Origin: Bimastos eiseni
Taxonomy: Eukaryota > Annelida > Clitellata > Crassiclitellata > Lumbricidae
NCBI GenBank assembly: GCA_959347315.1
Contig: OY365815.1
Location: 14,613,459 to 14,677,458, forward strand
DNA length: 64,000 nucleotides
Direction: 5' to 3'
The translations under genes were made by a program, and so were the position numbers. Below are positions 43,701 to 47,101 of this stretch, one piece after another; the first letter of the stretch is position 1; every line of letters begins with the position of its first letter. The notes under the pieces were generated by a model. It had not been told where the DNA came from and did not search any database. It saw nothing but the letters and a program-made list of their open reading frames with translations.

Positions 43701-45824
43701 GAAATTTATACTAAATCCCTTGAAGGTCTCTACTGAGAGGCGTTCAAACCGTTAGTGTCATTGATCGCCTCCTGGGTAGTTGCCTTGAAGGGACGCTATA
43801 TTAGATTAATAGATAATAATAATAATAGTTGCAAATCTTTTGGAGAATATAAGTTTGTGGCTATTATGTAACCAATTTCAACTGCTTATTGGGTATGATT
43901 CATGTACCATTCATCCACGCTTGAAAACATATTACTTTTGTCAGAGCTGGAATGGAAATGCCTTTTAGTAGACCTGAGGGAAGGCCATATAAATTGCTAT
44001 TCATGAATGAACAGCCATTGTTTTCAGTTGTAGACCAGTTTTAGTAACGAGTTTTCATATTATGCAAATGTATCTTTATTGTTTTCATTATGATTTTATT
44101 TAATGAGACATTATAATCAGCAGAAATTACTATTTGTTTTGCATGTGTACGTATTGCATTTTCATGTTCTTTTTATTACCCTTGTGATGTATAATCATGA
44201 TCTTGGGGTCTAGCAATGCATAATTGAACATTCTTTATTACTACTACTGTAAATACTGACGTTGAGTGGTTTCAAAATGTTTGCGCATGTATTGTTTGCT
44301 GCATATTGGTTTCTTAGTTTTACTTCCTGAATGCGATTGATTGCACTTTTTAGAACAAAGAAACAGCCGGCTCCATTACCAACAAAGCCAGGCAAAATGA
44401 AGACAGGTAAATGATAGAATCTTTTGAGTATAAGACAAGTTGATGCTTGTAACTGGCGCTTTGCATGGCCACCGACAATTAAATTTGACTCCTGTGATAA
44501 CTTGTCATCATTCATTCGTACTGTGCTTGTAATCATACTGCAGGTTGTCAGTTTGAAATTAAATGAAAATTATTATTATTGATATTATGCTATTACTATT
44601 AGTGCCTGTTACTGTTAATGGAATAATTGGACATCTTTGATATAAGCTGGAAATGTTTATGTAATTTGTCAAATATTGATACAAAGTTAGTTCTATACAG
44701 TGAATAATCATAACCATAACAACCATTTTTGTTGAATGCCTCCAACCGAAGGGATATGAAAAAACAAAACAAACAAGTTATAAGAGGAAAAACAATAGGG
44801 AGAAATAAATAAACCCCTAAGGGACCAACGAGGTCCCGCTGACTGGGGGCCACCCTTTCTCACACAACTTACAAGCAACAGGCAGGACTAGAATACACGT
44901 GTGAAAGTAGCTTTATTTCTTAACTAGTCAACTAAAGCAGACCGGCACCTTACATCTAAGCTCTGGCTACACTGAGTAGATGAATATTGTATTTGTTTTT
45001 GTATATTTCTTATAGTCCTGGATGAACGAATATCAATTGGCTTCATATTTCAAATTGTGGAACCAGAATATCTTATGGCGAATTGCCTAATATTTTATTT
45101 GACTTTACCTAAGCACTTCATGGCACCTTTTGAGTTAGAAACAGAATAATTTCTTGTCGGTGGAATTCAAAATGTTTGGTGCAACCTATGAACAGATGAG
45201 ACTGTTTGCATTAAATAAGGTAATCTGTGGGTTAGACAAGGTAAGGGGCCGTCCACATATTACGTACGCGGCGAGGGGAGGGGGTTTCGAATTTTGGCGA
45301 TCCTGTGCACGGTTGCATGGGATGGAAGGGGCAGAGGTCCTTAAAAATATGTACGTACACAAATAACTGTCTAATTATGACGTCCACATTACGGAATATT
45401 AAAATCAATTTAATGTAACATTAAAACTTTTTTAATGTAAGTGTTGTTGGTATATTTTTTTCGCTTCATAACAGTCAACTAATTTAAGCTGTTAAATACG
45501 ATGCTTAGAAAATAAATAGCCTATGGCAAAATCAATGTCTTATAGATCTTTTTAGCTATCTAACCTTTGCAACGGTGGGGGAAGACCTCAGATGTACATA
45601 CGCGTGTGGGAGGGGGTGCAAAAATGTATGAGGTGCACAGTGGGAGGGAGGAGTGCGAAAATCTGATTTTTTTTTGCATGCTTAATATATGGATGGGCCC
45701 TAATAATGTACCTACAAGAGCAAGAGATATTTATGCTTCTAGGAAAGTGGTGACATTTATTATCATTTGATGCTTTACAGCTGAAGAATCCGGTGATAAA
45801 GAAAAGAAGAAATCGAAGAAATAG
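4686..45824 (+). CDS. CARMIL: CARMIL-family protein: capping protein, Arp2/3 and myosin-I linker (30 coding exons)
   Basis: The assembled product is 1190 residues; CARMIL family members are typically about 1000 to 1400. CARMIL proteins bind heterodimeric actin capping protein through an intrinsically disordered region and loosen its hold on filament barbed ends, at the leading edge and plasma membrane. Seen here in order: non-canonical PH domain (about 13-125), linker with GPCGNFSVAYRCLCDY (156-171), leucine-rich-repeat solenoid (about 205-640, LxxLxLSxN motifs), helical dimerisation region (about 640-865), disordered region, CPI motif core LSHLGMDRPK (1099-1108), CSI-type GVDDFF (1133-1138), a proline patch QPAPLPTKPGK and a lysine-rich end. 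All 30 exon phases agree and no frame break is needed. Oddities: the CPI threonine is glycine, and the proline-rich tail is very short. Which vertebrate paralogue it corresponds to (CARMIL1, 2 or 3) cannot be told. Confidence 0.93.
6334..6720 (+). mobile_element. LINE reverse-transcriptase fragment (decayed, CR1/L2-like)
   Basis: Translation near 6345 reads YGLPQGSVLDPLPYALYT, then IYADDSQA about 30 residues on. These are the PQGSVLGPLLF and YADD motifs of non-LTR reverse transcriptase. A later piece reads DITKFIWLG, the usual KTxFIWLG. An in-frame TAG after ANTQ (6478-6480) and other breaks show it is dead. It sits in CARMIL intron 1. Confidence 0.88.
7395..7520. repeat. CCGATTATT-rich degenerate repeat
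   Basis: The words CCGATTATT, CCGATACC and GCCGATTATT recur irregularly over about 125 bases. A related patch with CCGATTATTTTAAATAACCG and ATAATCGGCCGATTA lies at 23620-23840. It may be a decayed DNA-transposon arm. Confidence 0.55.
8898..8995 (+). CDS. CARMIL: CARMIL exon 2 (PH domain)
   Basis: Acceptor TTTGTACAG. Residues 13-45 begin EIVGEVVGGKYKVTFARWVQ, the first PH strands, and end TETKIL. Donor GTAAAA, phase 0. Confidence 0.92.
9107..9159. repeat. 53-base hairpin (25-bp arms, 3-base loop)
   Basis: The left arm 9107-9131 starts TGTGGGGACAAATATTTGAA. The right arm 9135-9159 is its reverse complement at 21 of 25 positions. The loop is GTA. It lies 112 bases after the exon 2 donor. It could be a very small palindromic MITE or an RNA hairpin. 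Confidence 0.8.
11890..12586. mobile_element. Non-autonomous DNA element with TAGGGCGTAACC ends
   Basis: The left end reads TAGAGCGTAACC and the right end, reversed, TAGGGCGTAACCGGAAATCG. The same right end (GGCGATTTCCGGTTAxxCCCTA) closes another element at 51286-51650, so this is a family. No transposase is present. A roughly 30-base near-duplicate (CTCTTGTGTTGTCGACTTTC at about 11798, CTCTTGCATTGTTGACTTTT at about 12596) flanks it. Confidence 0.6.
13057..13107 (+). CDS. CARMIL: CARMIL exon 3 (PH domain)
   Basis: A 51-base exon encoding VLTTFRLLLFNNKSPRK (residues 46-62), the counterpart of the VLTxxRxFLxxxRxPTK strand in CARMIL PH domains. Acceptor TTGTAG, donor GTAGGC, phase 0 at both ends. 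Confidence 0.9.
13108..13842 (+). other. CARMIL intron 3
   Basis: AT-rich intron with a TATATA microsatellite at about 13673-13735. Nothing else was recognised. Confidence 0.6.
13843..13902 (+). CDS. CARMIL: CARMIL exon 4 (PH domain)
   Basis: A 60-base exon encoding VESNIPLLDVSAIESKTAQK (residues 63-82), matching the family stretch that ends in SKSAQ. Acceptor TTTTGCAG, donor GTGACC, phase 0 at both ends. Confidence 0.9.
16360..16870. repeat. Degenerate TGTTATGTGACTAT array
   Basis: About 500 bases are built from GTTATG, TATGTGACTATG and TATGTTATAT variants, with spacing that drifts around 16-30 bases. It is an old satellite or minisatellite. The 75-codon open frame inside is a by-product. 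Confidence 0.75.
17809..18337. mobile_element. hAT (Charlie-like) MITE, 529 bp
   Basis: It starts CAGTGGTTCTCATCC and ends GGTGAGAACCATTG, the hallmark hAT-Charlie type terminal inverted repeat. The flanking 8-mers are CCATAGAG (17801-17808) and TCATAGAG (18338-18345), a 7 of 8 target-site duplication as expected for hAT. Near the right end it has GGGGTCGCGACCCACAGG. No transposase is encoded. Confidence 0.85.
18493..18623 (+). CDS. CARMIL: CARMIL exon 5 (end of PH domain)
   Basis: Residues 83-126 run from LVIHTEAKKILLSTS to LSNIFPDTSI. The second half is the C-terminal PH helix. Donor GTAAGT, phase 2. Confidence 0.92.
18755..18940 (+). mobile_element. tRNA-derived SINE copy (intron 5)
   Basis: A tRNA-like head (AATAGTGGTGAACCCACTGG, then GGTACCAAGATTGAGACCC as the B-box region) is followed by a body containing TGCATGACTGCTGATGGTTA. 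The body recurs near 44465 and 52087, so this is a family. It fills much of the 378-bp intron 5. Confidence 0.6.
19002..19170 (+). CDS. CARMIL: CARMIL exon 6 (linker before the LRRs)
   Basis: Residues 126-182 contain LGPCGNFSVAYRCLCDYRS, the conserved GPCGGFSxxYxCxCD linker, and end in EDVAW. Acceptor CTTTGCAG, donor GTAAGC, phase 0. Confidence 0.95.
19171..20510 (+). other. CARMIL intron 6, unrecognised GC-richer block
   Basis: The stretch 19440-20270 is visibly richer in G and C than the surrounding intron. It contains a GGCGCTATATAAAAG retroposon-type tail at about 19592, then two open frames (133 codons from 19607, 70 codons from 20061). Neither has a motif I recognise. A decayed retroelement is the most likely explanation. 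Confidence 0.4.
20519..20817 (+). repeat. 38/39-bp tandem array of the exon 7 splice acceptor
   Basis: Eight copies of TATTTCCACAG|GATGTAGA occur, with AGs ending at 20547, 20585, 20624, 20662, 20701, 20740, 20778 and 20817. The units from 20548 on are 38, 39, 38, 39, 39, 38 and 39 bases. They differ only by one A in GATGTAGAAA(A)TATTG. Each unit carries the pyrimidine tract, the AG and the first eight bases of exon 7, so the array is a tandem duplication of the intron-exon boundary. Confidence 0.95.
20818..20891 (+). CDS. CARMIL: CARMIL exon 7 (next to a duplicated acceptor array)
   Basis: Residues 183-207, DVDNIYLAQDTREFCLSDFD then YLDQ, align with the family VDTIYLTQDTRELNLQDF. The exon opens GATGTAGA just after the last of eight copies of its own TTTCCACAG acceptor. 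The last acceptor, at 20817, gives the family-length protein. Donor GTAAGA, phase 2. Confidence 0.93.
20892..21559 (+). other. CARMIL intron 7
   Basis: A TCTGTCTGTC-type simple repeat lies at about 21295-21385. Otherwise the sequence is unrecognised and non-coding. Confidence 0.6.
21560..21635 (+). CDS. CARMIL: CARMIL exon 8 (LRR N-cap)
   Basis: Residues 207-232, RHILLMLSALQYNSWFSKLN then ISEIKL, match the family motif AALEYNQWFTKL. Acceptor TTTGTTTCAG. The donor GTTGGT is weak, but it is fixed by phase and by the next exon. Confidence 0.9.
21763..22199 (+). mobile_element. tRNA-derived SINE with (TAA)n tail (intron 8)
   Basis: The head GTGCAGCGGTTAGCATTCTG (A-box region) is followed by GGTCAGAGGTTAAAATCCCC (B-box region). 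The body includes the inverted words GAGGTGGGGGACAC and GTGTCCCCTCTCTG. It ends AGTGCTATAATAATAATAAT, a (TAA)n tail. It is about 435 bp and fills most of intron 8. Confidence 0.8.
22317..22405 (+). CDS. CARMIL: CARMIL exon 9 (LRR)
   Basis: Residues 233-262, TPEILSEVRKILKSNSAIRE then LIVVNSGIR, form one leucine-rich repeat. Acceptor ACATTTTAG, donor GTGAGT, phase 2. Confidence 0.92.
22406..23298 (+). other. CARMIL intron 9
   Basis: An 893-bp intron in which I recognise nothing but AT-rich sequence. Confidence 0.5.
23299..23393 (+). CDS. CARMIL: CARMIL exon 10 (LRR)
   Basis: Residues 262-294, including LVGKLVKSLLANSSPALCSL and NLSGNSIEDK. The helix, strand and NxIxD pattern is that of a ribonuclease-inhibitor-like LRR. 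Acceptor AATAACAG, donor GTAGGT, phase 1. Confidence 0.92.
23620..23840. repeat. Second CCGATTATT-type repeat patch
   Basis: Contains CCGATTATTTTAAATAACCG, CCAATTATTTTGG and ATAATCGGCCGATTA, partly self-complementary words like those at 7395-7520. It may be a remnant of one transposon family. Confidence 0.5.
23930..24112 (+). mobile_element. LINE 3' end (CR1/L2-like tail)
   Basis: It ends TGCCTTGAAGGGGTGCTGTA then TAAATTTATGCAATGATT. It follows GGAGCGTCCCTGAGCAGCTG, the usual layout of the LINE tails scattered through this window. No open reading frame remains. Confidence 0.65.
24181..24365 (+). CDS. CARMIL: CARMIL exon 11 (LRRs)
   Basis: Residues 294-355 hold two repeats: LPHGLVELHLSGCALTSRG and NLRVLDLSENSTKGEDIP. 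Acceptor TTGTTGAAG, donor GTACAC, phase 0. The acceptor has a weak pyrimidine tract but the frame and homology require it. Confidence 0.9.
24366..25007 (+). other. CARMIL intron 11
   Basis: ATT-rich simple sequence at about 24508-24585. Nothing else was recognised. Confidence 0.5.
25008..25085 (+). CDS. CARMIL: CARMIL exon 12 (LRR)
   Basis: Residues 356-381, NLYAYFTKENVLETLRLTSM then DCSLES, match the family stretch [20 protein letters not shown]. Acceptor AAATAG, donor GTGAGT, phase 0. Confidence 0.9.
25086..25598 (+). other. CARMIL intron 12
   Basis: Pyrimidine-rich sequence with CATCCATC-type repeats (25345-25415) and TA tracts (25437-25475, 25491-25508). No other feature. Confidence 0.6.
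25599..25786 (+). CDS. CARMIL: CARMIL exon 13 (LRRs)
   Basis: Residues 382-444 include CCRTLRHMDLSGNSYGKKHG and AWKQFFSSAISLKFVNLSG. The KKHGKE and KQFFSS words are CARMIL signatures. A GTAAGA word at 25670 is not used, because the family sequence runs on through it. Donor GTACGT, phase 2. Confidence 0.93.
25888..26010 (-). mobile_element. Retroposon 3' end with (CTTA)n tail
   Basis: Read on the minus strand, an AATAAAAT word is followed by ACTTACTTACTTATTTACTG. A second minus-strand copy with (CTTA)n lies at 26395-26500, and a further TAAGTAAGTAGG patch lies at 32045. The element body is not identifiable. Confidence 0.4.
26395..26500 (-). mobile_element. Second retroposon end with (CTTA)n tail
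   Basis: On the minus strand, GGTTAAATAAAGCATATATG is followed by TGTTCTTACTTACTTACTTA. It is only about 40 bases before exon 14. Confidence 0.4.
26537..26691 (+). CDS. CARMIL: CARMIL exon 14 (LRRs)
   Basis: Residues 444-496 include SVLLGIACNEG, LNLNLSGNGLADSGATEVLE and SNIASLDISDN. LLGLACN and ITSLDISDN are family words. Acceptor TTTATAG, donor GTACAG, phase 1. Confidence 0.93.
26692..27396 (+). other. CARMIL intron 14
   Basis: A 705-bp intron. No repeat or gene was recognised. A minus-strand 136-codon open frame (27496-27086) overlaps exon 15 antisense and has no recognisable content. Confidence 0.5.
27397..27496 (+). CDS. CARMIL: CARMIL exon 15 (LRR)
   Basis: Residues 496-529, SFDVGLASILTKIAQNKRLK then RLFIGRNLATIKP, align with the family IVWLSKNRSIQHLALGKNF region. 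Acceptor ATGTTTTAG, donor GTAAGC, phase 2. Confidence 0.92.
27770..27824 (+). CDS. CARMIL: CARMIL exon 16 (LRR)
   Basis: A short 55-base exon encoding KNVSRVMDAVVQLIQEDGS (residues 529-547), like the family VLDNLVQMIQDEES. Acceptor TTTTTTTAG, donor GTGAGT, phase 0. Confidence 0.92.
28016..28193 (+). repeat. 17-bp minisatellite, about 10.5 copies
   Basis: Unit TTTACTGAAAGATCATC with one to three changes per copy runs from 28016. It ends about 125 bases before the exon 17 acceptor. The GATC core repeats at fixed 17-base spacing. A CAT-rich microsatellite (27850-27955) precedes it in the same intron. Confidence 0.92.
28315..28418 (+). CDS. CARMIL: CARMIL exon 17 (LRR)
   Basis: Residues 548-582, PIESLSLENMKLKADTSYLI then NALGANNSLKELDI. 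NALGSNTSLTKVDISGN is the family counterpart. Acceptor AATTTACAG, donor GTGCGA, phase 2. A 17-bp minisatellite ends about 125 bases upstream. Confidence 0.94.
28540..28900 (+). mobile_element. LINE 3' fragment with conserved C-terminal motif
   Basis: Translation gives AFSVDGPSLWNMLPLALQ, then ARLKTFLFSCAG and a stop, the RAFSVAAPxLWNxLP...LKTYLF ending of CR1/L2-like ORF2. The tail follows: CCTTGACAGGGTGCTATATA and (AATG)n. It is truncated at the 5' side. It lies in intron 17. Confidence 0.88.
29178..29315 (+). CDS. CARMIL: CARMIL exon 18 (last LRRs)
   Basis: Residues 582-628, SGNQMGDSGAKMLSKALLIN then SLDNNGITLSGFQELAAAVE. SGNxMGDxGAKMLxKALxIN is close to the vertebrate family sequence. Acceptor TATTTTTAG, donor GTACTG, phase 2. 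Confidence 0.95.
29920..30080 (+). mobile_element. LINE 3' tail, hairpin family, copy A
   Basis: Contains GCGGGACCAATCGGTCCCTT then ATGGGTTTGG. The hairpin stem is GGGACC 29962-29967 and GGTCCC 29972-29977. The AGGGTAGACCC region before it matches copies at 42915 and 44837. It ends GATGGATAATAAAAACATAT just before exon 19. Confidence 0.65.
30107..30200 (+). CDS. CARMIL: CARMIL exon 19 (LRR C-cap)
   Basis: Residues 628-659, KNYTVKRIPTPLTDVANAHR then MNPEKTELAWKK. KNYTLRFMPIPxxD and NPEKTE are CARMIL C-cap signatures. Acceptor ATCATAG, donor GTGACA, phase 0. Confidence 0.95.
30503..30569. repeat. 67-bp near-perfect palindrome
   Basis: The arm 30503-30535 pairs with 30537-30569, with only 3 mismatches around the single central base 30536. 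Outer words are GTATTTAGTA and TACTAAATAC; inner words are TTAAATAAT and ATTATTTAA. It may be a minimal palindromic MITE. It lies in intron 19. Confidence 0.85.
30797..30895 (+). CDS. CARMIL: CARMIL exon 20 (helical domain)
   Basis: Residues 660-692, ISAALQRNHNPRKLAMEQSF then RLQQGLLVNSYKE, match the family RNHETRKYLQEQAYRLQQG. Acceptor TTTGTAG. The donor GTTTCT is weak, but phase 0 fits the next exon. Confidence 0.92.
31109..31246 (+). CDS. CARMIL: CARMIL exon 21 (helical domain)
   Basis: Residues 693-738 begin VLDHSLAKLEASIHKVESSG, and the later part LHLSKADGLKRDALATRQ is charged and helical like the family segment ending ERLMRDAKNSK. Acceptor GATTGTAG, donor GTTAAT, phase 0. Confidence 0.88.
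31345..31425 (+). mobile_element. LINE tail fragment
   Basis: Carries GAGAGCGCTTCTGAGTAGAT, then TGTCTTGAAGGGGCGCTATT. The tail is like those at 23930 and 28850. An opposite-strand tail (CCCCTTCAAGATATCTACTC) follows at 31520-31550, so two tails face each other in intron 21. Confidence 0.6.
31889..32002 (+). CDS. CARMIL: CARMIL exon 22 (helical domain)
   Basis: Residues 739-776, LMLELQRVALKADEDSLIQS then QLNAITENLHAAITGQIE. It is an amphipathic helix region with low pairwise identity, supported by phase and by a good acceptor and donor (GTAAGC). Confidence 0.85.
32003..32753 (+). other. CARMIL intron 22
   Basis: A TAAGTAAG patch at 32045 and otherwise unrecognised AT-rich sequence. Confidence 0.5.
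32754..32816 (+). CDS. CARMIL: CARMIL exon 23 (helical domain)
   Basis: A 63-base exon encoding residues 777-797: ANVSDMVHCAQKQCPGILND then K. It aligns with the family MVDAAENLCPNVM. Acceptor TTTTTCAG; donor GTTCCT is weak; phase 0. Confidence 0.88.
33437..33648 (+). repeat. 15-bp minisatellite, about 14 copies
   Basis: Unit GCTCATACACTCAAC/T repeats about 14 times with small changes, and one copy is 16 bases long. The unit length keeps two forward frames open, which explains the 110- and 129-codon open frames here. It ends about 140 bases before exon 24. Confidence 0.92.
33789..33989 (+). CDS. CARMIL: CARMIL exon 24 (helical domain)
   Basis: Residues 798-864 include LPKGFVQKLILEQVSIDVAN and LKVATFLSENVMEQLLTEL, matching the family [20 protein letters not shown] and VASFLSDRIVDEIL. 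Acceptor CCTTATAG. The donor is placed at GTCAGC (33990) because it keeps phase 0. The open frame runs further and no stronger donor in the right phase was found, so the 3' end is less certain. Confidence 0.85.
34160..34440 (+). mobile_element. LINE ORF2 C-terminal fragment
   Basis: Translation IIGKRELKWIRHVVCMTRNR then ANQVVSWIPDGKSK resembles the RRLRWxGHVxRM...W.PxGKRxxGRP tail of non-LTR retrotransposon ORF2. It is frame-broken after about 70 codons. It lies in intron 24. Confidence 0.75.
34731..34877 (+). CDS. CARMIL: CARMIL exon 25 (disordered region)
   Basis: Residues 865-913 begin DAARTSRPSTEGPDKETEKK. It is charged low-complexity sequence with little family identity. It is called as an exon because it is fully open, has CATGACAG and GTCAGT borders and joins both neighbours in phase 0. 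Confidence 0.8.
34878..36033 (+). other. CARMIL intron 25
   Basis: A GC-richer block at 35220-35545 (containing GAGTGAATCCGCGCGGACAG) stands out from AT-rich surroundings. It may be an old transposon piece, but no motif was confirmed. The rest is unrecognised. Confidence 0.45.
36034..36091 (+). CDS. CARMIL: CARMIL exon 26 (conserved basic patch)
   Basis: A 58-base exon encoding VEERRKSRMHRGLRPQSSI (residues 914-932), similar to the family KRKSIHSRMLRPVS basic patch. Acceptor GTTTCTAG, donor GTACAG, phase 1. Confidence 0.9.
36092..38030 (+). other. CARMIL intron 26, first part
   Basis: CAGTCAGT-type short repeats at 36121-36240 and a TA tract at 36305-36325. About 1.7 kb follows in which no feature was recognised. 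Confidence 0.5.
38034..39545 (+). mobile_element. tRNA-derived SINE interrupted by a hAT element
   Basis: The head GGCTCAGTGGCCAAATGGTT, AGAGCGCTCAACCTG stops at 38083. Its continuation TTTGGGTTTGAGTCTTGTCT (B-box region) starts at 39177, after a 1085-bp insertion. The body CCTTGAGCAAGTCCTTCGCT, TTAAATTGCTC also occurs in a minus-strand copy near 57150. The end is GAGGCGCTATATAAATGCTG (GAACGAATG). Confidence 0.82.
38084..39168 (-). mobile_element. hAT (Charlie-like) element, 1085 bp, with exact 8-bp target duplication
   Basis: The ends are CAGTGGTTCTCAAC and GTTGAGAATCACAG, a 14-base terminal inverted repeat with 2 mismatches. The exact 8-bp duplication GACTAAAG flanks it (38076-38083 and 39169-39176). 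A minus-strand open frame (38788-38516) starts MDKYFAKKAKLELEDN and contains GTSKYFKGGFAYSF, which resembles the N-terminus of Charlie-like transposases. The dimerisation domain and the rest are missing, so it is non-autonomous. Confidence 0.9.
39662..40042 (+). CDS. CARMIL: CARMIL exon 27 (disordered region)
   Basis: The longest exon, residues 933-1060. It contains a serine-rich start, SWVVVTPVAPPRKRRS, SMRPPYLPSLSVGFQAEIKN and ALKKFPIQEEEE. The last parts resemble the family [20 protein letters not shown]. A nearer AG at 39629-39630 would read into a stop at once, so 39662 is chosen. Donor GTAAGG, phase 1. Confidence 0.9.
40043..41204 (+). other. CARMIL intron 27, first part
   Basis: Sequence rich in AGCATGxTA words (40110-40400, for example TAGCAGCATG and TAGCATGATATC). 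It looks like a loose, very degenerate repeat. No gene. Confidence 0.45.
41205..41490 (-). mobile_element. LINE 3' fragment, minus strand
   Basis: The minus-strand translation includes RRAFSLDGLATWVNLPYSSL, the RAFSxxGPxxWNxLP motif. The tail GCCTTGAAGGGGCACTATAT then (TAA)n follows. It is truncated and frame-broken. Between this element and the next (41640-41760), TATGGCTATCC words repeat. Confidence 0.82.
42055..42105 (+). repeat. (CATA)n microsatellite
   Basis: About a dozen CATA units directly upstream of the LINE fragment at 42140. Confidence 0.85.
42140..43094 (+). mobile_element. LINE 3' fragment, hairpin family, copy B, with (GATT)n tail
   Basis: Broken ORF2 C-terminus: KAIRFITGCHLMLTLTKYLK, then YKLQIAIFMFR, then (from 42316) MSSIHRAIRSPHVLMVPYAR and RIWNAIP. 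This is the usual non-LTR end. The 3' UTR contains GCGGGACCTTTGGTCCCTAT (stem 42915-42920 with 42924-42929). It ends AAATAAATTTCTTTGATTGA with a (GATT)n tail. It is the longest member of this family in the window. Confidence 0.88.
43295..43592 (+). CDS. CARMIL: CARMIL exon 28 (capping-protein-binding region, CPI and CSI)
   Basis: Residues 1060-1159. KLSHLGMDRPKRLKNIAATR is the CPI motif region; the known core pattern is LxHxTxxRPK-x6-P. L1099, H1101, R1106, P1107 and K1108 are present, the threonine is G1103 and the final proline is displaced to P1118. GVDDFFAANY (1133-1142) matches the CARMIL-specific GVDEFF segment. Donor GTGAGT, phase 2. Confidence 0.95.
43690..43825. mobile_element. Facing pair of LINE tails
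   Basis: A minus-strand tail (AAATCCCTTGAAGGTCTCTA) is followed by a plus-strand tail (CTCCTGGGTAGTTGCCTTGA then AGGGACGCTATATTAG and (AAT)n). It lies in intron 28. Confidence 0.55.
44354..44406 (+). CDS. CARMIL: CARMIL exon 29 (short proline-containing tail)
   Basis: A 53-base exon encoding KTKKQPAPLPTKPGKMKT. It carries two overlapping PxxP-type patches, so it may be an SH3 ligand of the kind CARMILs offer to class-I myosins. That role is inference. Acceptor CTTTTTAG, donor GTAAAT, phase 1. Confidence 0.82.
44440..44590 (+). mobile_element. SINE body and tail copy
   Basis: GCGCTTTGCATGGCCACCGA, AACTTGTCATCATTCATTCG and the AAATTAAATGAAAATTATTA end match the SINE at 51940-52230 in order and spacing. 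It is truncated at its head. It lies in intron 29. Confidence 0.7.
44740..44880 (-). mobile_element. LINE 3' tail, hairpin family, copy C, minus strand
   Basis: On the minus strand it reads GGGTGGCCCC, then AGCGGGACCTCGTTGGTCCC (stem 44837-44832 with 44826-44821), then TTAGGGGTTTATTTATTTCT. It is homologous to copies A and B. Confidence 0.7.
45245..45700. mobile_element. PIF/Harbinger-like MITE, copy 1 (456 bp)
   Basis: It starts GGGGCCGTCCACATATTACG and ends TATATGGATGGGCCC, flanked by a 3-bp TAA duplication (45242-45244 and 45701-45703). The same element lies at 58355-58831. The GGGGCC-type ends and TWA target duplication point to PIF/Harbinger. No coding capacity. It sits 80 bases before the last CARMIL exon. 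Confidence 0.85.
45781..45824 (+). CDS. CARMIL: CARMIL exon 30 (stop codon)
   Basis: Encodes AEESGDKEKKKSKK and TAG at 45822-45824. Acceptor TGCTTTACAG lies 80 bases after a PIF/Harbinger-like MITE. The lysine-rich end is an acceptable C-terminus. Alternative last exons were not found but cannot be excluded. Confidence 0.78.
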
Positions 45825-47101
45825 CAGATTCAGGTGACAGTAGACGTTCGTTCTTGTTATGTACAAGCCAGTTGTCAGTTACTTCAAAGGTGTTCCTTGA
45901 GCAAATGTTTGAAAACCATTGAGAAATAGCGAGTTCTGAGGCACTTCTTAAAAGAAAAGAAATAGCTGAAGCATTGGCATTGTTTCTAGTCCTTGAGATC
46001 AGCAACATGGAACACATGAGAGCATGTTACTGTGCTCAACCAAAATACCCAATTACCCATGCTAGTTTCATGCCCTCAATTCAGCTGACCTTTTCCATCC
46101 TGCACCATGCACATATTATTAAATGCAAAACTAACATAATCCGGCAGTGTGTTTTGAGAGGTTGTTACAGCGGCACTGTAAAAATAAGTAGCCTAGATAA
46201 TAATTAGACTTGAAACATATATCTGTAACCGTGCTCATTGTTTTGCAGTGCTGGACATTTGAGTTTAGCAGCAAGCAGAGACGGATTACCAATCCATTCA
46301 CTTATATGATTCGATTTATCAACTTACCTTTACAACTGTGAAAGATATTTTTAAAACAATTCCATTCTACCATCTTGTTACCGGTTGTGAACAGAGGAAG
46401 CTTGTATGTCACAAACAAATGTATTTTGTGATCTTCGAACTAGGTCGTCAGTATATATGTTTTTGTAGTCAACACAGAGTGCCTTAGATGAATATTGTTT
46501 CTTTGGAGCATTTTATTTAGACTCTGCTTTGTTGTACTGCAATGAGTTGATCGATTCCAGGTTAATTATTCCCATGAATTATTTTAAATGAATTGTTGTT
46601 TCGAGTGATTCTAGGTGAATTAGATGAGTCATTCATATGAATGTTTCTTGATGAATTTTTTAAAGAAGTCTAGTTGAATTGTTCTAATTGGTTATAGAGT
46701 AGGTGTTCTTACAAATGATTCTGTATGGTGTTTTATAAATGTGAATTTTTAAACAGATAGTTAAATATCTTTTTTTTAAATGTTTAAAAAATTTTAACGC
46801 AATTGTTTACAAATAGATTCAGATTGAATTCTGACGAGTAATTTTAAATGGATCGGTATGGTTTTTTATGAATGATGATGCTGACAAATCCAATCCAAAT
46901 GGAAAACCGTCTTCTCAACTGTATATTATGTTAAGATTTGCTTTATTTTTATACAATGTTGTACAGAACCAGAAGATTTATTTTATATGCTCATGGAAAA
47001 ACCTAAGGAAGGGTGCAATATGAGGTTTTAAGACTAGAATGGATAGCACGTAAGTATAACATGTATTTGAACCCAATTTCTTAGACTCTTGTTCAATAGA
47101 T
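45825..47101 (+). other. Probable CARMIL 3' UTR and flank
   Basis: AT-rich non-coding sequence after the stop codon. It has loosely repeated TGAATTGTT and GAATTATT words (46555-46860). The first plausible AATAAA I noted on this strand is at 47453. Length and polyadenylation site cannot be fixed from sequence. Confidence 0.4.
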
